A DNA stretch of 11,472 bases from Candidatus Hydrogenedentes bacterium UBA2224. GTDB taxonomy: Bacteria > Hydrogenedentota > Hydrogenedentia > Hydrogenedentales > SLHB01. Of the stretch, positions 7,322-11,472 are shown piece by piece. The stretch spans positions 1 to 11,472 of the forward strand of contig DDYW01000079.1 of assembly GCA_002348185.1 (NCBI GenBank), read 5' to 3'. Both the position numbers and the translations under genes were made by a program. Each line of letters starts with the position of its first letter. The first letter of the stretch is position 1. The notes beneath the pieces are model-generated. The model made no database searches, was not told the origin of the DNA, and saw only the letters and a list, made by a program, of their open reading frames with translations.

Positions 7322-7357
7322 TCCATAGCGTCCATGACGTCCATGAGGTCCATTGCG
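7322..7357 (-). repeat. 9-bp degenerate tandem repeat, cluster 3 (four units, inverted)
   Basis: Four nine-base units on the + strand, TCCATAGCG, TCCATGACG, TCCATGAGG and TCCATTGCG, read on the - strand as the same ATGGAC-type core seen in clusters 1 and 2. It lies 24 bases from the stop codon of the oxidoreductase gene and in the opposite orientation to the other clusters. Confidence 0.7.
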
Positions 7358-7380
7358 ACCACGTGGAAAACAAGACCGGC

Positions 7381-8433
7381 CTAGAGCCGCACTTCCTTGC
7401 CGGATTTGGCGGAGCGCGCGAGGGCGTCAAGCATGCGGATCAGGGTGACGTTCTGGTCCGCGGGGGCGATGCACTTCTTGCGGCGGTCGCGGATGCAGTC
7501 GATGAAATGGCTGAACGCGGTCTCGATGGGGAGGCCGTTGTAGTGGGTCTCGATGTCGACGGTCTCGTCGATGTCGCTTCCCCGGAACACGCGGGCGGGG
7601 AATACGCTCGCGCCGCCCCGGTTGCCCATGAGGAAACACTCCATGGCGGGCTGGGTGTAGGTGTCCCAGGAGACTTCGACCATGATGGCCTTGCCGCCCT
7701 GAAACTTGATGAGTCCCGCGGCCATTTCCTCGACTTCCGCGGGCAGGCCCTTGGCCTTCAGCTCGGGAACGGCCACCTGCCGGAAAAGCTGGCCCGACAC
7801 CGACACGGGCTTGGGCGTGCCCATGAGGTACCATGCGAGGTCGAGCAGGTGCACGCCTATGTCGCCCAGCGCGCCGAACCCGGCCAGGCGCTTCTGAAGA
7901 AACCAGACGCCGCGCCCGAGCGTGCCGTCCGGCGGCATGTGAAGATGGGGCCAGCCCTTCCGTCGGTACCAGGTGGAGCGGGCGTAATACATGTCGCCGA
8001 ACTCGCCGCGGTCGGCATAGGCTTTCACGAGCTGCGCCTCGGGCCGGAACCGCAGGGCCTGTTCGACCATGAGCAGTTTACCCGCCTTCTTCGCGGCATC
8101 GGCCATCTTCTGCGCATCGGCCGGCGTGATGGTCATGGGTTTTTCGATCAGCACGTGCTTGCCCTGGTTCAGGGCATCGAGGGTCATCGGGGCATGAAGC
8201 GCGTTGGGCACGGCGATGGACACCGCGTCCAGCTCGTCCATGGCGAACATGCGTTTGGCGCTCGTGAACACGTATTTGGCGCCGTACTGGCTGGCAAACT
8301 GTTGCGCTTCCGCCTTGTTCAGGTCGCAGATGGCCAGGATTTCGACCCCCGGCACCTGGCTGAACCCCTCCATATGATACCGCCCGAATCCCGTACCCAC
8401 GACGCCTACGCGCAAGGGTTTCGCTGCCATCAT
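7381..8433 (-). CDS. Gfo/Idh/MocA-family NAD(P)-dependent oxidoreductase
   Basis: Predicted cytoplasmic dehydrogenase acting on a sugar, inositol or related polyol; the exact substrate cannot be read from sequence. The 350-residue protein opens with a Rossmann nucleotide-binding motif (VGVVGTGFGRYH, residues 9-20), has the family EKP motif with its catalytic lysine at 97-99 (HVLIEKPMTI), and carries the conserved substrate-domain stretch DIGVHLLDLAW (191-201) with the expected Asp and His. An upstream ATG in frame would add 21 residues, but the chosen ATG has AAGGAG six bases before it and sits just ahead of the Rossmann strand. No signal peptide is seen with this start, unlike secreted relatives with a Tat signal. 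It lies 79 bases downstream of glgP on the same strand with no clear terminator between, so co-transcription is plausible and would suggest a role in carbohydrate metabolism. Confidence 0.9.
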   Translation of the reverse strand: MMAAKPLRVGVVGTGFGRYHMEGFSQVPGVEILAICDLNKAEAQQFASQYGAKYVFTSAKRMFAMDELDAVSIAVPNALHAPMTLDALNQGKHVLIEKPMTITPADAQKMADAAKKAGKLLMVEQALRFRPEAQLVKAYADRGEFGDMYYARSTWYRRKGWPHLHMPPDGTLGRGVWFLQKRLAGFGALGDIGVHLLDLAWYLMGTPKPVSVSGQLFRQVAVPELKAKGLPAEVEEMAAGLIKFQGGKAIMVEVSWDTYTQPAMECFLMGNRGGASVFPARVFRGSDIDETVDIETHYNGLPIETAFSHFIDCIRDRRKKCIAPADQNVTLIRMLDALARSAKSGKEVRL

Positions 8434-8439
8434 GCCATG

Positions 8440-8445
8440 CTCCTT
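8440..8445 (-). promoter_or_regulatory. Ribosome binding site that fixes the oxidoreductase start
   Basis: On the - strand this reads AAGGAG, six bases before the ATG whose first base is 8433. It favours that start over the in-frame ATG at 8496, whose extra residues are Arg- and Gly-rich and unlike any family N-terminus. A second ATG follows immediately (8430), so initiation could use either of the two. Confidence 0.75.
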
Positions 8446-8512
8446 TTCACGGATTCCGCGCGCCGGCCCGCGGCGCACCACGTCCCCCGGAACCATCCTG
8501 TATCCGGACCCG

Positions 8513-11071
8513 TCAGGCCCAGGTGATCAACGCCGTCTCATGCTTATCGGCAAGGTCGGGATGGCTGGGCATCACGCGCACGGTGAACCCCTGCTGGCCC
8601 GTCTTGTCGCAATAGATGGAGCCTTTGAAGCGGTACACGCCGTCGCTGGCCGCCTCCTGAAGCGCCATCGGCGCCTGGCGGCCGTCGTGAATGCGGCCGT
8701 AACTGTCCACGTTGCCATAATACACTTCGACGATCACATCGTCGGTGGACAACTTGTCGAGATACAGTCCGGCCGTCACCTCGAGACTCGAACCGTACGG
8801 CAGTTCGTCGAGCGGGCCGCTCTCGATGTCCGCAATACGCACCTGCGGCCAGCACGCACGCACCTTCATCTTCCATTCCGCGAGGGCTTTTGACCGTTCC
8901 CGGTTGTTGGCCTGCATGAGGATGCGGCGCTGCGTCGCCGGCACATAAAACCGATCCGTATATTCCTGCACCATGCGGTGGGTGTTGAACACCGGGTTAA
9001 TGGTCCGCATGGCGTTCTTCATGCGCATGACCCAGCGGCGCGGCAGGTCGTCCGTGCCGCGCTCGTAGAACATCGGGATGATCTCCTGCTCGAGGAGTTC
9101 GTAGAGCATCTCGCTCTCGACGACGTCCTGCTCGTCGGGATTTTCATACATTTCGCCGCGGCCGATGCTCCAACCGTTCTCGCCCAGGCCTTCCGCCTCG
9201 CACCACCACCCGTCGGGGATGCTGATGTTGAGGCCGCCGTTGGCGGCCGACTTCATGCCGCTGGTGCCCGACGCCTCAAGGGGCCGGCGCGGCGTGTTGA
9301 GCCAGCAGTCCACCCCCTGCACCATGTAGCGGGCGACGTTCATGTCGTAGTCCTCGAGGAAGACAAAGCGGTTGCGCACCTCGTTTTCGCGCATGAAATG
9401 GATCAGGGCACGGATGAGGTCCTTGCCCTGGTTGTCGGCGGGATGCGCTTTCCCCGCGAAGATAAACTGCACGGGCCGGTCCGGGTGCAAGAGGATCTTC
9501 GTGAACCGTTCCGGGTCGCTGAGCAGCAGTTTGGCGCGTTTGTAGGTGGCGAACCGGCGGGCAAACGCGATGGTCAGCACCTCGGGATCGAGGGCTTCCG
9601 AGGCCGCTTCGACCTCGGCGTTGGGCGCGCCCCGGGATTTGAGCTGCGCCGCCAGACGGCGCCGCGCGAAGTTGACCAGGCGTTCGCGGCGGCGTTCATG
9701 GGTCCGCCAGAGCTCCGCGTCGGGCACTTGCTCGATGTTCTTCCACACTGCCGGGTCCGAAGGATTCCTGATCCAGGCTGGCCCCAGGTAGCGATCAAAG
9801 AGGCCCGCGAGATCCCGCGACACCCAGAATTGCTGGTGAATGCCGTTGGTGATCGCCGTAACGGGCACTTCGTCTTCAGGCACGCCGGCCCAGGTCCGGG
9901 CCCACATGGCGCGCGCCGTCGCGCCGTGCAACTGGCTCACCCCGTTGGCAAACGCCGATAGCTTGAGCGCGAGCACCGTCATGCAGAACGGCTCCCGGGG
10001 ATCGCTGGGATCCTGTCGCCCGAGCCCGAGAAAGCGGTCCATGCCCATGCCGACATCCGCCGCGTATTTGCGGAAATAGTGTTCCATCATTTCCGGCAGG
10101 AACATGTCATTCCCCGCCGGCACGGGCGTATGCGTGGTGAACACGCTGGCGGCTTTCACCGATTCGACGGCGTGATCCAGGCTGAGCCCCTCGCCTTTGA
10201 CGAGGTTCTTGATCCGCTGCAGGGTCATGAACGCCGAATGGCCCTCGTTCATGTGCCACACGGTGGGGTGGATGTCCAGCCTGCGCAGCATCGTGACGCC
10301 GCCCATGCCCAGCAGGATCTCCTGCCGCACCCGCATGTCGTTGCCGCCGCCATACAGGCGCGCGGTGATCTCGCGATCGTCGGGCTCGTTCGCGTCAAAG
10401 TCGCAGTCCAGCAGGTACAGGGGCACGCGGCCCACGTCGATCCGCCACGCCCGGGCTTTCACGGGCCGTTCGGGATACTCCACCTCGATGAGGATCTGGT
10501 TGCCGGCCTCGTCCCGGAGGAGCGTGACCGGCATGTTATAGAAATCATTGAGGGGGTAGCGTTCCTGCTGCCAGCCGTCGGCATTGAGGTACTGCTGCAG
10601 GTAGCCTTCCCGGTACATCAGGCCCACGCCGACCAGGGGCAGGCCCATGTCGCTGGCCGCCTTCAGATGATCGCCCGCCAGCACGCCCAGACCGCCCGAA
10701 TAGAGCGCCAGGGATTCGTGCAGGCCAAATTCGGCCGACATGTAGGCCACCCGGAAATCCTCTGGCGCCTGAGGGTTCTTCTCGTGCCAACTGTTGCCCT
10801 TGAGGTACGCCAGGAACCGCGAATGCACCCGTTCCAGGTGCGCCAGATACCCGTCGTCGCGGGCCAGTTCCTCGAGGCGCCCCTGCGGCACCTCGCCCAG
10901 AAGCCGGACCGGGTTCTGTTTCACATTGATCCAGCGGTCGCGGTCAATGCGGAAAAACAGGTCAATGGCCTCCGGGTCCCACGACCACCACACGTTGTAC
11001 GCGAGACTGCGCAACGGCTCCAGGGCGGGCGGCAATTTCGCGATGACAGTGAATTTCTTGATTCTCGGCAT
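8513..11071 (-). CDS. glgP: Alpha-glucan phosphorylase (GT35, with N-terminal DUF3417)
   Basis: Phosphorolyses alpha-1,4-glucans such as glycogen or maltodextrin to glucose-1-phosphate, using pyridoxal phosphate. The 852 residues fit the DUF3417-containing, Thermotoga-type class (TIGR02094) rather than the E. coli/mammalian type. Residues about 13-120 form the DUF3417 region (LRSLAYNVWWSWDPEA). Catalytic-domain signatures follow: YMSAEFGLHESL and SGGLGVLAGDHLK (110-137), HMNEGHSAF (273-281), RRFATYKR (505-512), KAHPAD (541-546), and EASGTSGMKSAANGG with the cofactor lysine at 607. The C-terminal segment ends GFTVRVMPSHPDL...LITWA, typical of this class. The ATG has GGAG nine bases upstream (11081-11084 on the - strand), and the family N-terminus follows directly. 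The oxidoreductase follows 79 bases downstream. An inverted repeat overlaps the presumed promoter and may be an operator. The gene is intact. Confidence 0.96.
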   Translation of the reverse strand: MPRIKKFTVIAKLPPALEPLRSLAYNVWWSWDPEAIDLFFRIDRDRWINVKQNPVRLLGEVPQGRLEELARDDGYLAHLERVHSRFLAYLKGNSWHEKNPQAPEDFRVAYMSAEFGLHESLALYSGGLGVLAGDHLKAASDMGLPLVGVGLMYREGYLQQYLNADGWQQERYPLNDFYNMPVTLLRDEAGNQILIEVEYPERPVKARAWRIDVGRVPLYLLDCDFDANEPDDREITARLYGGGNDMRVRQEILLGMGGVTMLRRLDIHPTVWHMNEGHSAFMTLQRIKNLVKGEGLSLDHAVESVKAASVFTTHTPVPAGNDMFLPEMMEHYFRKYAADVGMGMDRFLGLGRQDPSDPREPFCMTVLALKLSAFANGVSQLHGATARAMWARTWAGVPEDEVPVTAITNGIHQQFWVSRDLAGLFDRYLGPAWIRNPSDPAVWKNIEQVPDAELWRTHERRRERLVNFARRRLAAQLKSRGAPNAEVEAASEALDPEVLTIAFARRFATYKRAKLLLSDPERFTKILLHPDRPVQFIFAGKAHPADNQGKDLIRALIHFMRENEVRNRFVFLEDYDMNVARYMVQGVDCWLNTPRRPLEASGTSGMKSAANGGLNISIPDGWWCEAEGLGENGWSIGRGEMYENPDEQDVVESEMLYELLEQEIIPMFYERGTDDLPRRWVMRMKNAMRTINPVFNTHRMVQEYTDRFYVPATQRRILMQANNRERSKALAEWKMKVRACWPQVRIADIESGPLDELPYGSSLEVTAGLYLDKLSTDDVIVEVYYGNVDSYGRIHDGRQAPMALQEAASDGVYRFKGSIYCDKTGQQGFTVRVMPSHPDLADKHETALITWA

Positions 11072-11125
11072 AAAACGTCACTCCAAACACTCGGTCGCAC
11101 GTCTCGACACGGAATAATTCCAGTG

Positions 11126-11155
11126 AGTGTACTTGTTTTTGCGGTGTTTCCGCAA
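11126..11155 (-). promoter_or_regulatory. Candidate glgP promoter
   Basis: On the - strand, TTGCGG (11155 to 11150) and TACACT (11131 to 11126) lie 18 bases apart, each a partial match to housekeeping boxes. Transcription would begin near 11119, leaving a leader of about 48 bases before the glgP ATG. The match is moderate and unproven, but its position suits the gene. Confidence 0.4.
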
Positions 11156-11156
11156 A
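11138..11156. promoter_or_regulatory. Inverted repeat overlapping the glgP promoter, possible operator
   Basis: TTTGCGG (11138-11144) and CCGCAAA (11150-11156) form a perfect seven-base inverted repeat around TGTTT. It covers the candidate -35 box and part of the spacer, where a repressor binding site would be effective. As it lies upstream of the predicted transcription start, it is more likely a DNA site than an RNA hairpin. The regulator is unknown. Confidence 0.4.
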
Positions 11157-11431
11157 TTGTTGCCGCGTCCGTCCCCCTGTTCGAGCGCCCTCTCGACCGT
11201 CCTGCTCCAGCCGGTGTCCAGCCCGGACGCAAGAGACCCGGGGGCCACCAGTTCCGCCCGCGCCAACGCCGCCAGCCCTGGTGCGAACGACCAAATGGTC
11301 CTCATCGTAAGGGCATCCCCCGTCAGTAAGAGAATACACCCCCGGACCGTTTGGACGCCATACGCCGCGCCTGGGATGGGCCGGCCCCGGCCGATGGACG
11401 AACCCGCGCAACCGGATGGGGTCTTAGAGAG

Positions 11432-11450
11432 TGCCCCCGTTTGCGGGGCA
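11432..11450. repeat. GC-rich hairpin near the window end, possible terminator
   Basis: TGCCCC (11432-11437) and GGGGCA (11445-11450) form a six-base-pair stem with a seven-base loop. On the + strand it is followed by ACTTTTG, which is only mildly T-rich. It could end a transcript from a gene beyond the window, but no + strand gene lies nearby upstream, so the role is uncertain. Confidence 0.3.
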
Positions 11451-11472
11451 ACTTTTGAACGCATAATGTGAT

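Larger units (their letters stand above)
6378..7380. other. Non-coding repeat island between convergent genes
   Basis: About one kilobase lies between the smc stop and the end of the - strand oxidoreductase gene, with no protein gene I can support. Open frames here translate repeats and hairpins and have no recognisable domain. The island holds two copies of a 189-bp element, three clusters of a 9-bp degenerate tandem repeat, and many small hairpins. Transcripts from both sides run toward it, so it probably also ends both transcription units, although no classic hairpin followed by a T-run stands out. The hairpin style resembles interspersed palindromic repeats common in planctomycete- and verrucomicrobia-like genomes; this is general impression, not a database match. 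Confidence 0.75.
11072..11472. other. Region upstream of glgP with no recognised gene
   Basis: Four hundred bases without a protein gene I can support. Open frames on both strands are of low complexity (Arg, Pro and Gly rich) and match no family I know. The part next to glgP holds its ribosome binding site, a candidate promoter and an inverted repeat. The far part holds a GC-rich hairpin at 11432-11450. A - strand frame (11078-11464) is open but has no visible domain, and its end overlaps the presumed glgP leader. Confidence 0.5.

Noticed and set aside
8434..8496. 21-residue N-terminal extension of the oxidoreductase
   Set aside because: The in-frame ATG at 8496 has no good ribosome binding site, the extra residues do not look like a signal peptide, and a strong AAGGAG precedes the internal ATG.
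7252..8526. 424-codon + strand frame opposite the oxidoreductase
   Set aside because: No domain is visible, while the - strand has a Rossmann motif, the EKP motif and a good ribosome binding site. Its start runs through the repeat island.
8978..11329. Long + strand frames opposite glgP (8978-9961 and 10079-11329)
   Set aside because: Shadows of a complete phosphorylase gene; His- and Arg-rich with no family resemblance.
11078..11464. 128-codon - strand frame upstream of glgP
   Set aside because: No recognisable domain, low-complexity composition, and it runs through the candidate glgP promoter and leader. It remains possible that it is the degraded end of an old gene.

Overview
The window is GC-rich bacterial chromosome with five convincing protein genes and three stretches without a gene. 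Three genes lie on the + strand as a tight cluster: RNase Y (rny), the YmdB-type metallophosphoesterase, and a full-length chromosome-partition SMC ATPase. Two lie on the - strand: a large DUF3417-type alpha-glucan phosphorylase, then a Gfo/Idh/MocA-family oxidoreductase. All five are intact and carry their family's key residues. The lineage cannot be fixed from sequence alone. The gene style and the non-coding hairpin repeats resemble the PVC superphylum or Hydrogenedentes-type bacteria; this is a low-confidence impression.

Region by region: bases 1-380 hold no convincing protein gene. They contain a near-consensus housekeeping promoter (31-59), then about 245 nt of potentially folded RNA ending at a short hairpin (296-311), then the rny ribosome binding site. 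As I recall, 6S RNA lies upstream of rny, downstream of zapA, in several lineages, so a 6S-like RNA is the leading guess; a structured rny leader is the alternative. Bases 381-6377 are rny-ymdB-smc with gaps of only 30 and 27 bases, so one transcript is likely. Bases 6378-7380, between the convergent gene sets, form a repeat island: a 189-bp element present twice (about 95% identical over its first 166 bp), three clusters of a 9-bp degenerate tandem repeat, and a run of about ten small hairpins spaced roughly 28-43 bp apart. Bases 7381-11071 hold the oxidoreductase and glgP on the - strand, 79 bases apart. Bases 11072-11472 hold the presumed glgP promoter with an inverted repeat over it, and otherwise nothing recognisable.

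How the genes fit together: the + strand genes cover membrane-tethered mRNA decay (RNase Y), a phosphodiesterase commonly found next to it (YmdB), and chromosome compaction and segregation (SMC). The - strand pair points to carbon storage and sugar metabolism: GlgP releases glucose-1-phosphate from glucans, and the oxidoreductase acts on an unidentified sugar-like substrate. No defence system, CRISPR array, transposase or phage gene was found. The most unusual material is non-coding: the RNA candidate upstream of rny and the hairpin/minisatellite island.
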